The position numbers were made by a program, and so were the translations under genes. Shown here piece by piece: positions 36,501 to 49,217 of a DNA stretch of 64,000 nucleotides. Under the pieces are notes generated by a model, which saw nothing but the letters and a program-made list of their open reading frames with translations, searched no databases and was not told where the DNA came from. This DNA comes from Xylocopa sonorina (lineage: Eukaryota > Arthropoda > Insecta > Hymenoptera > Apidae). How positions within the stretch are numbered: position 1 is the stretch's first letter; each line of letters starts with the position of its first letter. The DNA lies in NCBI RefSeq assembly GCF_050948175.1, contig NC_135208.1:3658001-3722000 (forward strand), in the 5' to 3' direction.

Positions 36501-39500
36501 TAACGAAGTAAAACGGGCAGGTCATAGCCCAGAGTTTCTTGCATGAACGTGTAAAACGTGAAAGACCATTCGGTTCTCATGGCAAATTAGGTCGAATATG
36601 CTCATTGGGACAAATTGGGTATCGAACGTAATAACAGAGAGCAAGATGAGAGGGAATGCGTGCGTGTACGAGAGAAAGGCGGGTCGAATAAAGAGCAGAA
36701 AGAAAGAAAAGGGGGCGAGGCAGAAAAAGGGAAAAGAGAAAGAAAGGAAAATTAGGTGAACGTAGAGAAAAAAAATGAAATAACTGTTCAAGTTACCCAA
36801 TAAACTCGTACTAGCATATTAATATTATAATCAATTGTTATTGGATTCGATGATTGTTTGCACCGTGGCACTGACACATAAATTTATTATTCGATTGAAG
36901 ACTGATCCGACCTAGTGGATGCACGAGTTACCCTTTCTTTTTTACGATTGAAACAAGTTACAAGAAGTTGGAACGCTTCTAGTAAGGCGAAAGACGAAGG
37001 AAACAGTATCGTCGTCCCACATACGCTATGCGAGATAGAGTGCAGTGTAACTAGCATAATTTGAAGAGAATGCTCGTTTCCACGCGTTGGACCAGTATTC
37101 AATTATCATGGACAATTTGGTGTGGGCTGACGTCTATGTTAGAGTACAACATGTCCATCATTGCCTCTGGGCTTGAGCTATTTATCATACGCGTGCTATA
37201 CCTCTATATTAACGTCTGTCGGAGGTTTGTCACATTAACAAAAGGTTTTGTATGATATAAAAGAACGGTTGCTGCACGACGACAATGCGTTTTACTAATT
37301 TTTCCGAAGTAATCGCTTTTAAAATGCAATAATGTATTTTTCAGTGACTCTTGCGTATGTTAAATGGCAACGGAACAGGGCATAATTTAGTCTCTACTAC
37401 TACCAAAAAAAAAAAAGACAAAAAATAAAATTGGGCGTTCTCGTGATTGCTCACGAAACGAGAGATTGAACGTGGCCGATGACGAAGATCTGCTCGTGCA
37501 ATGTTTACGCGAGCAGCGCCCAATTAATAATATATATATTACGCAATTATAAAGAACTTTTAATCATGTTTGATCTTTATTTATGGATATTTGCAGAAAT
37601 TTGTGGTTTGCTGAATCTTGTCACGACTTTTTGAATGTGTGGAACTTGATATACGTGTACATATATATATATATATATATGTACATGTACATAGTACGGA
37701 CACATAAATATATATATATATATATATACACATATATGTATACCTTTTCATCGTACCACTGTACTCATTGTATAAATTACACATTCACCGCCCGAAAGCA
37801 ACGATGATGTATTAGTTAATTCGAATGATAATTGAGATTTAATTGGATTATTTTATACGGTTATCGAAAAAACAGAGAACTAAAGGAATTTTCTTATTTA
37901 ATCGAATTTTAATTACTGGGCTCGTTTTTTAACATCACACTTTTTGGAACAACCAATTTACCTTACTTATTCCTGGCTTTATTTTAGCTCTGTTTTTTTG
38001 TCATTTCTTTCCTTTTTTTTTTAATCTAGTCGAACCTGAATGTTTTATGACTGTATTTAAAGACATACAACTTGGAAATCCATCAGTGCTGTATATCTTT
38101 ATTTCTGATGTTGCAATTCTTTGATTGTCATCTAGAAAGATATGAAAAAGAATCGAGATTTATTGTTTAATTATATAATATTTTCTTATCGAATGAAACG
38201 CATTGGGGATGAACGTTACGTTTTAATGCAGTCTTATCCTATCGTACTTGACAATTTAATATAATATACCAGTTGATGAATATTCAATGGTTCGACTAAT
38301 TAGACGAATGTATTTGGCTTTTTACCTTGATTGCGTAACGCTATTTGCTTTGAAATCGGTTTCGTATATCTTAGTTTAGAAGTAAAGGTAGGTCGATTAA
38401 ACGCGAGTTTTCATTTGAGAATAGTTTTTCATTTTCTTCTCGTTATTCTTGTTTTGTTTATTTTTTTTTATTTTACTTTTTTTTCTAATTCTCGACTCTG
38501 ACTGCCCGACGATTCTTTTGACTGTCGAACATTTATATATTTTACCCGTAGTGGCTGTATCGTTAGACCTGTTTGTACAACTTTCCTGTGTATCATTATG
38601 TTCTAAGAAGGTGAAAAGAATTCGACGAAGCTTTTCTATTTTTCTTTTTCAACGCGGTTACTTGCCTATTTGAAAAGAAAGAATAAAAAAGGAACATTGC
38701 TCGAGACTTTTTTAATTTCACTTATACTAGTGACAAGATATACCACAGATTGCTCCATGTCAGTTTCCAAATATATATATATATATACTTACATTATGTA
38801 TATATGTGTATACATATATATTTATACTTATATTTATACATATATACATACTGTTGTTTATTTATTCACAATTAAGATACCAGAAGTATAGTTTGCTAAG
38901 CTATTCTCAAGTGTCTCGCTTTCAACTACGCTTCTATCGAGAATCCTTAAGAATAATATTCTTTAATTACAAAGACCATGTTAGTTGTCAGGTCAGTTGT
39001 TCGAAATAAGAGAAGAAAAAGTTATAGATATACAATGACGTGATTCATGGATTTTCGAAAGAGTCGTAACTGTTTTTACTACGAAGCCTGTCTTGTACCA
39101 CTGAAGTTTACGCGGATATGCATTATTAGTTTCGATCTTTCTTTCTTTCTTTTTTTTTTCTTTTTATCTTGAGACACGTTCCGATTGCAATCTTGCTCTT
39201 CACTTGTATGACTGAAAGATTTGTGAGCTGCTGTAAACTCTAAAGGTAACAAGAAGGCAACGATACCGTTTTTCGGTTATTTCTTTTCACCATTATTTAG
39301 TGACTAACATTGTTTGAGCTTTGAATAGTACCTTGATAAAAACGGTGTATGTCATGTGTAAGATATACTTGGGTGTGGGTGTACCACTTTTGGATTCAAG
39401 ACATATTTGATGCACTCTATGAAGTAAGTTCAATTGGAAAGAATTGGAAGAATTTAAACGAATGACGAGCTTCAAAAATGTCTTGATGCTGAGGGCATGA

Positions 39501-40460
39501 GTTACACGACCAGCAGGAAGCAAAGAAGGAATTTATTATAAAACGGGCAGTCGAAAAAATTGTTATCGCAATCGATTCCAATGTTCCCTGGTGCTCGATA
39601 AACCATGTCGCCTCTTGTCCTTTCTGGCAGTGGTACCACGTACCGTTGGCTTAGATCGAACCTATGGCCAACAAACTGAACGGACTTGCATTTTCCATTG
39701 CATGTGTTACAGCATACCCGGTGACACCTCATCCACCAACAGGTTTTGTCCCTGCGCCGGCACAGCCTGCTACCTACGGTGGTACACGTAAGAGAATCAT
39801 CTCTGTGTTTCGATGTGTCTATTCAATCAGGTTTCAACGATCCGATTACATGCGAATTTTACAATAGTTGCAGGTGCCGCACCGTATGGCGTATTTCCTA
39901 ATCAACCACAACTTTATGCAGCGCAAGGTCCACCACCGCCAACATACGATCAGACTCTTACCCATCCAATGGTGAGATTTTGTTACCATCACAAGAGTTA
40001 ATGGTACTCAATAATTGTAATTAATTTTTTTAGATGTATCAGCCAATGTATGGACAAGGATATCCTGGTTATTTAGCAGGCTCATGTTATCCTGCGTACG
40101 GACCATTACAATATTACCCACCATTAGCTGCAGCTGCAGCATATTATCCTGCAGCAGCAATGCAGCCTCCAGTTAGGCCTCCTACACTTGTGATGCCTGT
40201 AGGTCATGCAAATTAATTATCTCGCTTTTATTACGTTTTATACCATTGATTGGAAAGGGTACTAACTTTTTGAAATTATTTTAAAGAATGGGTTTGATGC
40301 TACTAATCGATTTGATAGTATCTCGCAACCCGTCTTGCCACCACCACCAACAGTTCCAAACGCCGCCCAACTAGCTGCAATGGCGAGCCATAGCGTGGCT
40401 ATATCACAAAAGAAAAACTTCCTAGGAGGAGGAACAGAAGGCGGTTACACCTTTTGGTAA
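31666..40460 (+). CDS. DAZAP2: DAZ-associated protein 2 (DAZAP2/PRTB)
   Basis: Small Pro/Tyr-rich adaptor that binds many partners, including RNA-binding proteins and WW-domain ubiquitin ligases. Exons 31666-31681, 39713-39787, 39874-39971, 40034-40198, 40287-40460 give 175 residues (animal orthologues about 168). The start MTDKKAYPVTPHPPTG resembles the family's N-terminus, PPPTYDQ is a PPxY-like site, and the end NAAQLAAMASHSVAISQKKN followed by GGGTEGGYTFW is diagnostic. The first coding exon is 16 nt, phase 1, and the intron after it is 8031 nt. The acceptor at 39712 is the only one found that restores the family's N-terminal pattern, so the link is inference but strong. Confidence 0.85.
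33427..33550. repeat. (CA)n/(TA)n microsatellite cluster
   Basis: A pure CA tract of about 13 repeats is followed by interrupted TA repeats. It creates long spurious frames on both strands. Confidence 0.9.
35121..35173. other. Intronic hairpin
   Basis: ATATGCTTCATCG at 35124 pairs with its exact complement ending at 35170 around a loop of about 21 nt. Flanking wobble pairs extend the stem to about 16 bp. This is short for an animal pre-miRNA. Confidence 0.5.
37655..37746. repeat. (TA)n microsatellite, two tracts
   Basis: Two TA tracts separated by about 25 nt in the DAZAP2 intron. Confidence 0.85.
38766..38856. repeat. (TA)n-rich microsatellite
   Basis: Interrupted TA/TATACA repeats in the DAZAP2 intron. 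Confidence 0.8.
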
Positions 40461-43400
40461 ACCATTAAACCTTTTGTGAAACACTAAGTCTAACAAAGGC
40501 ATTGTTGTTGAGATGATCCATGTAGGCAAATCCGATTTGTGTTAAAATTCTATTACTTTCACATTGGAAGCAGCTATTAAATTAATATATTTTATGCGCA
40601 GACCGATTGTAAAAGGCATATCGCATTTTTTGTGCAAAAATTCATAGTGTTCTAAAATGATTAGTATATATCTTCTTGTTATTTCGTTACTTTGTCGCAG
40701 GCCGCTGTTTGACATGGTTATTAGTGCATAATGCGATTTTCAGGTCTTAACAATCGATCGGTGCATCGAACACGAGATTAATAAGAAAGAAACATTAAGG
40801 GAAGACTCGTGCGATGCTTCTCATACGATTGCAAAACTACTATTTTAATTAACTGAAAAGAATCAGAAGTACATTTTATAAAAATAATAATTTTTTTATA
40901 AAATAAGCAGTTTCTTAAGGGCTAGAGAATCATGGAAATTACACAGGCCTTCGATGATAACAGCATGGTCTGTTAATTAGTAACTTTAAGAGGTACGATC
41001 GAGTAATGAAGACGTACTTACGATAGAATTTTAGAAAATAATAATTATGTGAGAAGCAAAGTATCAAGTTTAAATAGCTTCTAAATATAATATGTACCAT
41101 AAAATTTATTTCGAAAATTGTATGCAATATTATTTATGTCAGGTTCAAGTACGTTCTGCTCGATCGTTTCGCAATTAACGATGAATATGTTCTGAAAACG
41201 CACGAGATGTTCCACTTTTATTTAATAAAAACGATATTAAACGCGAGCGAGAGTAGGGAACACGCTGTTCTTCTTTTTAGAGTTAGCGGGTGAATACGTG
41301 CACCACTGGAAACGAGTTGTCTCATTCGCCTACAGGGATCGATATTCAAAGTGTGTTCTAAGCCTTTTTTAAGCGCGACTTGGTTTTCTGCAAGGCAGGC
41401 CGAAGAACAAAGGGGCTGCCCACATTTTATTTCTGTTACATTCTATACAACTAAATTTTTTTTGTTTCCATACTTTTTCTTGTCCCCGAAGTTCCGAAAG
41501 CTTCAACGAGAGTTTCTTTTCGAATATGAATAAATTAATCATGGGTAGCCTTAACGTTTGGAGAAAAAAGAACATGTACGTGATAGGAGCCTGAAGAATA
41601 CGTGAGACTCATTCGCAGTCGTAAAGCTGGTTGTTGTACTTTGTACTTTAAATTTAACAGACCAGCACCATCAGGAAACGGTGAGACCTGTTTTTATTCT
41701 TTGATAACAAATTGTTATCAGAGGTTTTTTTTTTTTTTTAACACGATCAGGGTCATCACGATTTTGACACGTGTTACAACTAGGAGTATAAAGCATGATG
41801 TTCAAGGCTCGGGGTGCCAAATAACAAAATTGCAGATTAAAAAATGTATCGGAAATTCTCACGTATTCAAGGACTTCAAAGATACTTACTTATTCTACCT
41901 AAAAGTACGCACTCTCTTCTTTGAAATCAGTAGTCTTTCTCCCTAGTTACTTGGTGTTTCTTTTTTAAACGCAGATTAGCTAGGTCGGCTAACAAAGTTA
42001 TTATTTAATTGAAATGAAAAGCTTGTCCACGGTGTTCGAATTTCTTTAAGCAGGTGAAATTGTGCTTTGATTGAAACAGTTACCATGTAGTGACTGAAAT
42101 TCATAATTAAAAATTTTGTATCCTTAGTTTCTATTCTCTTCTTGTGTACAAGCATCCAAGTAATATTCGAATCGATCGGTATAACTTTAAGAGTAGTACA
42201 CGAGTATTCGTCCTGTATGATCGTCCAACGTCCAAGTTTCTATTGTCATGCATATTATTGTTATAAAGTAACTGTGTGGGAACTGGTTTCGACTAAAGCT
42301 CGCAAAGGAAATAAATAGTTGACTCAATTTCAAAGTACAAATTGAATATCCATGTAAGTAGGAGAAAAAGTTCGTAACGACGTGGTCAAGCTTTATGTCA
42401 GCCATATTAGGCGAGATGCGATGATGATGATGATGATAATGATGATGATGATGACGATGATAACAGTGAGCAATGCAGCGAGTTCGTAACGCTTTTACAA
42501 TTTAATACACAGCGCAGAATTGTTAACGACTATGTACGTACCATTCTCTGAAAAACTTGAGATCTATTTCAATGAATGAGAAGATCCACACAAATGATTC
42601 TAGAAATCGTGAAGAACAATAGTTGCATAGCTACGAAAACGACTGCTTTGCTCCGCGATCATATGCATATAGTGCAGTGAACCTGTTAATAGAACAGTTG
42701 AGACGTTCCATTCTGCAGGTGCACAATTAAACACGATATTAATTAAGCAATGAAGATCGAAGAAACTAATTTACAATCGGTGATAGCTTAGGATAGGACC
42801 AAGAAATGCAGTTCTATTTAGAAGTTTTCGAATGGGTGTTCCGGCAAACTTGACCAGTACTCTTATATGTTTCGCATTGGACTTTAAAAGGATGGGTGTA
42901 CAAAAAAGCCTGTCCGTGATATAAAAAAAAGTGATTTCTGCTCCATGAACGGAGATTGATACGATTTAATTGCCGATGAATCGAAGTGATTTCTATTTTG
43001 CCATATAGTTGAATTTCTGTAAGGAGACAAGTTTATGCTTAAAAAGTGTAAATTTTGTATCGATTTCGAAGCATTATCCGACATTTAAATTTTACACGGC
43101 AATAACACAGAAATTTTCTTGAAAAGTGACTACTATTCTTTGTATCTTGTGATTGATCTATTTACCTCCAAATCTGAAGCAGAATATGTAGGTACTCGTC
43201 TTGTTTTCCAATACTATTATTAAATTTAGTTCAGTTTCTATGACAAGAAAAGGAAAATGACAAAAAGGATGATGCGCGACAATTGAAATTCAAATTTTTA
43301 TAAGACGAAACGCACTGGCCAAATTTGTTGCCACAGCGCCATAACTTACATTCACCTTGTACCTTCAATTCTTTTTCTACCAGATGTACCTACAGTTACT

Positions 43401-44676
43401 CACATATGACCAGCGTTTGATAAAAAAAGCGCGTAATCTCAATCTTATTAAAAGAAAAAAAAATCTAGTCCGAAGAGTCTGACTGATTGGGATACAAAAT
43501 GTTACATAGATCTTTTTCCTCAACCCGTGCGACGCCTGGTGCGAAATAATACCGCAACATTCACTTATACCTTGAGACATTCGAGAAACTTGACATTTCC
43601 CCCACAAAAAAAAAAATAAAAAAAAAATAAAAAAAAATACGAAAAAAAAGAAAATAACACTCATGCCATTCCACTTAACGACATTGAGCCACACTCGACA
43701 CATGTACGAGTCATATTTAGGAATCTGAGACACGTATTTAAGAAAAAGCAAAAAGAAGAGATACGAAAAGTTGTGTCGTTACTTGAAATGTAATCACTCT
43801 CGTCGAATTTTTGCAAGCTTGCATATCTACGAAGGACTGTTTATTGCAAGACGACACTTCGTTCATACTTATATAGCGCAATAAATGCATTGAGTCATCT
43901 CAGTCTTTGCAGCTACGGCAAGGATCGAATATTATATTGAACCCTCTGGAAAACAAACAAGAAAAGGAAAAACGAAAATATATTACAAAGCCCAATGTCT
44001 ACTTTCATAGAAACTTGTACACAAATGAAGAAACAAGTAAATTACTACATTGTGTTGATATATTTATACTTAAATTATTATTATTTAAACGATTTATTTG
44101 CAGATTTCTACAATTTAGATCAGAATTTACGCAACATATTTTGACCGGTTATTTTATATCGAGCGAGAGTGGTGGAAAGGTTTTATATCATGAAAAAGTG
44201 TGCAATAAGCGTAATGTCTATTGTAACAATAAAGAAATGATATTAATTGCAACAACGGGTGAATTTGTTATTACGTTGAACAAAAAAGAGAAGATGAAAG
44301 GGAGAGGGTGAAAACGTGTGTAAGAGAGAGAAAAGAAAATAAAAGAGAAACAAAATTGTACCACTGCAATCAACTGTATTAGTTAATAAATACAATAATC
44401 ACAAATTTCATTATTCTTTGCGTTATCCATGTGCACAAAATATTACATTGATGTTCTATTCATATATTATTTATATTTATACAAAAGTAAATATTCTTTA
44501 AATGCAAGAGATTTATAGTACATCAAAGATAAAATTACTGTATTTATGATGTAATACAGATTGTAAAACAGATGATAGAAGTACTTTTTGTAACAATATG
44601 TATAAAATATTGGCAGCTCGATACTTACAATTATCTTTGTTATTACTACATTGCGAATTTATTAGTTTTGTTTGTA
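40461..44676. other. 4.2-kb gene-poor stretch after DAZAP2
   Basis: Lies between convergent DAZAP2 and FAM136A. The longest frames (for instance 43907-44311) are Lys/Asn/Ile-rich, lack recognisable domains and look like chance. A long DAZAP2 3' UTR is likely. It contains a GAT microsatellite and an A-rich tract around 43601-43650. Confidence 0.45.
42421..42462. repeat. (GAT)n microsatellite
   Basis: About 14 GAT units with two interruptions (AAT, GAC). Confidence 0.9.
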
Positions 44677-45362
44677 TTATTGATATTTTTGCTCAGACAA
44701 AACCTTCTTCATTGTTTTCTCTAAGTTAGGTAACATTTCACAATAATTATCTACACATTTCGTTACACATTTGTCAAACTGCTCTCTATATATTTCCATA
44801 TCACGTTGCAAAGGATTTGGCCCTGCTGCGTCTTTTATTCTATCGTTACAATCCATAACACATCTTTGTAACCGATTCTATAAAAGGAGAACGTGTATTA
44901 GATAGATCCAATTACTTTTCAATCTCTTTATCTACCTTATATAAATGATATACATACTTGGACTCTTTCAAGTTCTTCTTTGGCATATTCTTGAGCTCTA
45001 TCCAGCGAACTATTACAATTTGCTACACAATTTTGTACTTTATGTATACTGTACGCCTCATTATCGCAACAACTTGCAGCACACCTGTATGCATCACCCT
45101 AAAATTAAATACTGCAGTCTATATGATTTATTATGCCTATTACCGCTCTATACTATAAATTCAAACGCTTTACATTATACAGAATTTGTTTAGAAACAGA
45201 ATAATATAGTAATAATATAGTAATAAGTAACGTGTGCCTCGACGGTATAACCTGAAAATTTTATCAACTCATAGGCACCTTCATTTTTCTCATTGATTTA
45301 TCAATTTCTTCTGCTAATTTAATCGTATATTCTTCCACTCTTTTTTGTTGTTCCTCAACCAT
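44677..45362 (-). CDS. FAM136A: FAM136A-like mitochondrial CX3C protein
   Basis: Small protein of the FAM136A family, reported in mitochondria and probably the intermembrane space. Exons 45362-45279, 45098-44958, 44877-44677 give 141 residues (family about 138). It has four CX3C motifs in two pairs, CAASC/CVANC and CVMDC/CVTKC, the pattern of helical twin-CX3C proteins folded by the disulfide relay. The N-terminal helix (MVEEQQKRVEEYTIKLAEE) and the phrase QRDMEIYREQFDKCV are typical. The molecular role is unknown. Head-to-head with ATP synthase beta. Confidence 0.93.
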
Positions 45363-45891
45363 TTTGTATTTCTTTCTTTTCTTTTAATTTACAGTAATTA
45401 AAGTATATAGAGTTAACTTGAATTAACCGGCTTCACAGAGGAGTAATGCCATATGACTGGATCGTGGATATAGGAAGAACGAGATGGAATCGTTTTTGAA
45501 ATGATCGATCTTTCTTGAGTCGATTACTTACTATTTGAATTTTTTGACAATCGATTCATTAATCGAAGAACGAGGAATCGATTCAATCTGAGAACGGAGA
45601 ATCGATTTTTCTTCTTTTTCATTGCTTTTTAATTATTAACGACGGCCTTTTATTGCAGCTATTTGATTCGCCGAAAAATTCGTTCCGTTTGATTGATTAA
45701 AGTTTTAATATTTAGAAATTCACCGATTCAAAAACTATGGGCGTATTTAGTTGTACGATCGACCAATGAGGATGCGCTAGCAATATGCGCAAAGGTAGAA
45801 TTCTTTACTGCGCAAACGCAGTTAGTAGAGGGATACCCTCTATACAAATTAGACATCATTCCGGTTACTCTTCTTCACTTGACCGGTTACG
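45363..45891. promoter_or_regulatory. Divergent promoter of FAM136A and ATP synthase beta
   Basis: 529 bp. It contains three copies of AATCGATT at 45549, 45577 and 45600 (spacings 28 and 23 nt) and a related GTCGATT near 45518, all on the FAM136A side. The motif is close to, but not the same as, the fly DRE (TATCGATA). Confidence 0.55.
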
Positions 45892-48616
45892 ATGTTGAGT
45901 GCCGTATCAAAAGCAGCTGCTGGTGCCTTAAGGGCCGTCAAACCTACCCTTCTTCAAACTGAAGTAACGAAAATCTCGGGGGCCTTGTCAGTAAATAGTG
46001 AGTATTCAAAGAAAATGCCATCCGTTTCATAAATGTCACATGTTTTCTGAACCGCTTTTTGTCAGCTTACAGTTTAAACGTTACTCGATACTCCTCAGTT
46101 GCCACTCTAATTTATATTATTCTCGTTTCTATACCCTTACTGAATGCACTTACTTCTTTTCATAATTGGCATGTAAACGTGGAAAAAGGAATGAATGTAT
46201 TGATTATATAATCCATATTATTGGACCAAAACGCAGTGGCAATACCACAGTGCCAACATGGCGGCATTAAGGTCATCGATTAATCTTTCACTACATGGAA
46301 ATTATTTGTTTGATATGATTTTGGTTAATGTCTATGAGTATTATTTTATTTTAATCCAGTTTACTCTACTTTAATATTGATTCTTACGAGATAAAGTAAT
46401 TTCTTTCCCTTTTACGGTCATCATTGTGTCTCCTGCCTCATTTTTTGATACCAATTCCTGTATGAAATTTTTAAACATTATACAAACAGATAGTCAGTAG
46501 TACTTTCTACGAGATTTAGATTCAAATTCAAAATGTCAATGTAAAATGACAAATGAAGTATATCTTGTTTAAAAAAATGGGTATACACCTGTAGTTTTCA
46601 TTATGTAACTTATTTTATATAGATATTATCTAATATTCTTAAAACTATCATCCAATTTGGAAAACATCACTACAATATGTCTGATACGTATTGTGTATAT
46701 TATAACATATACAAATTTAGAAATTTTATAAATAATTATTTACTATTAGGCAGGGATTATGCAAAAGCTGCTAGTTCCAAAGGCGGTGCACAAGGAAAGA
46801 TTGTTGCTGTCATTGGTGCTGTAGTTGATGTACAATTCGATGATGATCTTCCACCTATTCTTAATGCCTTGGAGGTCCAAAATCGTACTCCAAGGCTAGT
46901 ACTCGAAGTAGCTCAGCATCTAGGAGAAAACACAGTACGCACTATTGCCATGGACGGTAATTTCATTTTCTGATCTATACTTAATTAGATATAAAATTAA
47001 TGGATAAAATATATGTATATTTAGTATAAGTTTCTTCCTCCTTATTGAAATGTGATTATATATAGGTACGGAAGGGTTGATTCGTGGTCAAACCGTGTTG
47101 GACTCTGGATATCCCATTCGTATTCCTGTTGGTGCTGAAACATTGGGTCGCATCATTAATGTCATCGGTGAACCAATCGACGAGCGTGGACCTATCCCTA
47201 CTGACAAACTTGCTCCCATCCATGCGGACGCTCCCGAATTTGTGGACATGTCCGTCGAACAAGAAATTCTGGTAACTGGAATTAAAGTCGTCGATCTTCT
47301 TGCTCCTTATGCCAAGGGAGGAAAGATTGGTAAAAATTTCATACATTTCTACGGTCTATATTTTCATACATACGATATTAATACACATTAAACAAACAGG
47401 TTTGTTCGGTGGAGCCGGTGTCGGAAAAACTGTCCTGATTATGGAACTGATCAACAATGTAGCCAAGGCCCACGGAGGTTACTCAGTATTCGCTGGTGTG
47501 GGTGAACGAACCCGTGAAGGCAATGACTTGTACCATGAAATGATCGAGTCCGGTGTTATTTCCTTAAAAGACAAAACTTCTAAGGTAGCTCTGGTATATG
47601 GTCAAATGAACGAACCGCCAGGTGCTCGTGCTCGTGTCGCCTTAACTGGTTTAACCGTTGCGGAATATTTCCGTGACCAAGAGGGACAGGATGTACTGCT
47701 ATTCATTGACAATATCTTTAGGTTTACTCAGGCCGGTTCCGAAGTACATATTAATCATTATTCTATTTTCTGCATCACAATTTTTAAATTATTTTACTTT
47801 TATTAACAATTATTGTTCTGCAAAGGTATCGGCCTTACTGGGTCGTATTCCATCTGCTGTCGGTTATCAACCAACATTGGCAACCGATATGGGTAGCATG
47901 CAGGAACGTATTACTACGACAAAGAAGGGATCTATCACTTCGGTGCAAGCTATTTATGTGCCTGCTGACGACTTGACAGATCCGGCTCCCGCTACCACCT
48001 TTGCTCACTTGGACGCAACAACTGTATTATCTCGAGCTATTGCCGAATTGGGTAATTACTCGTTTTACAATTATAACTGTTTATTCTCATGATTAATTGA
48101 ATCAGTCGTTTGAGAACTTAGAATTTGCTTTCCCAGGTATCTATCCTGCCGTCGATCCACTCGACTCTACTTCTCGTATCATGGATCCTAATATCATCGG
48201 CCCTGAACATTATAACGTTGCTCGTGGTGTACAAAAGATCTTGCAGGATTATAAATCGCTTCAAGATATCATTGCTATCTTAGGTATGGATGAATTGTCG
48301 GAAGAAGACAAACTCACTGTAGCACGTGCGCGAAAGATCCAGAGGTTTTTATCTCAACCATTCCAGGTGCATAAATCATTACTATAAAATGTCAATACTT
48401 GCGTTGTATTCTTTTATTAACTAGTCTTTTTCCTTTACGTAGGTTGCCGAAGTGTTCACCGGCCATGCGGGCAAATTAGTACCAATAGAGGAAACTATTA
48501 AAGGATTCAAAAAAATTCTTGGTGGAGAGTATGATCATTTGCCGGAAGTCGCATTCTATATGGTCGGACCAATTGAAGAAGTAGTAGCAAAGGCAGAATC
48601 ATTGGCCAAACAATAA
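45892..48616 (+). CDS. ATPsynbeta: ATP synthase subunit beta, mitochondrial
   Basis: Catalytic F1 subunit of complex V in the matrix. Exons 45892-45997, 46750-46956, 47066-47329, 47400-47743, 47826-48051, 48137-48366, 48443-48616 give 516 residues. A mitochondrial presequence covers about 1-40 (MLSAVSKAAAGALRAVKPTL). The P-loop GGAGVGKT is at 196-203, Walker B reads VLLFIDNIFRF, the catalytic-site stretch GRIPSAVGYQPTLATDMG is intact, and DELSEED is present. Codon use is richer in C/G at third positions than neighbouring genes, as expected of a highly expressed gene. Intron 1 (45998-46749, 752 nt) is gene-free. Confidence 0.98.
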
Positions 48617-49217
48617 ACTGATTCATAGTTGCCGTAATCATGTCATTGAAAAGTAATTAAAACGATCTTCTAATAATACAAGCCTGTTTCTTTTCCGTTT
48701 ATAAGTATTGGGCTTACATCCAAAAGTGTAGGGGTCTTTGAAACAAAATGACAGAATATGAGTTAGAAGATTGTTTTCCGTCGTACAAAAATTCACGAAA
48801 ATGCATACAAATGTGTCGAAAACACACAAAACATCGTGAACATAATTAGTCGTGAATATTGTAGAAATTTATGGAATTTTGTTCATGGTGTTTTTGTTAT
48901 TCATAGATCGAATCGATATCGTTATTATATATATATATATATATATCTCTAACATATACTTTAACATTACAGTATATGTTTGAAATTAATAAAAATTTTG
49001 CAAAAACGTGGATAAAAATATACTGTTTAAAAAGATCCTCTATTTTTGTAACTCGTTTGATTTAGGAAGGAAAAAAATTACAATTTTATTTCTAAGTACA
49101 AAAAATATATTTTTATCATTTTAATTACATCGAAATATCAAATTTCTAGGTAAATAATAATTAAACAATACTATTTTTATCTTAAACACAAATAATTATT
49201 TCGCGTGTGATACTTCA
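48617..49217. other. Convergent 3' spacer, ATP synthase beta and NSMCE4
   Basis: 601 bp, AT-rich, with a (TA)n tract at about 48925-48946. No gene seen. Confidence 0.4.

Larger units (their letters stand above)
31682..39712 (+). other. 8-kb first intron of DAZAP2
   Basis: By far the longest intron of the window (others mostly under 120 nt, the next 752 nt). AT-rich with several TA/CA microsatellites, a 53-nt hairpin at 35121-35173 and an 81-codon minus-strand frame at 36335-36580. No gene is convincingly nested in it. It could contain alternative promoters, enhancers or noncoding RNA. Confidence 0.7.

Noticed and set aside
43907..44311. 134-codon open frame in the gene-poor stretch
   Set aside because: Lys/Asn/Ile-rich chance composition, no motif, no neighbouring exons in phase.
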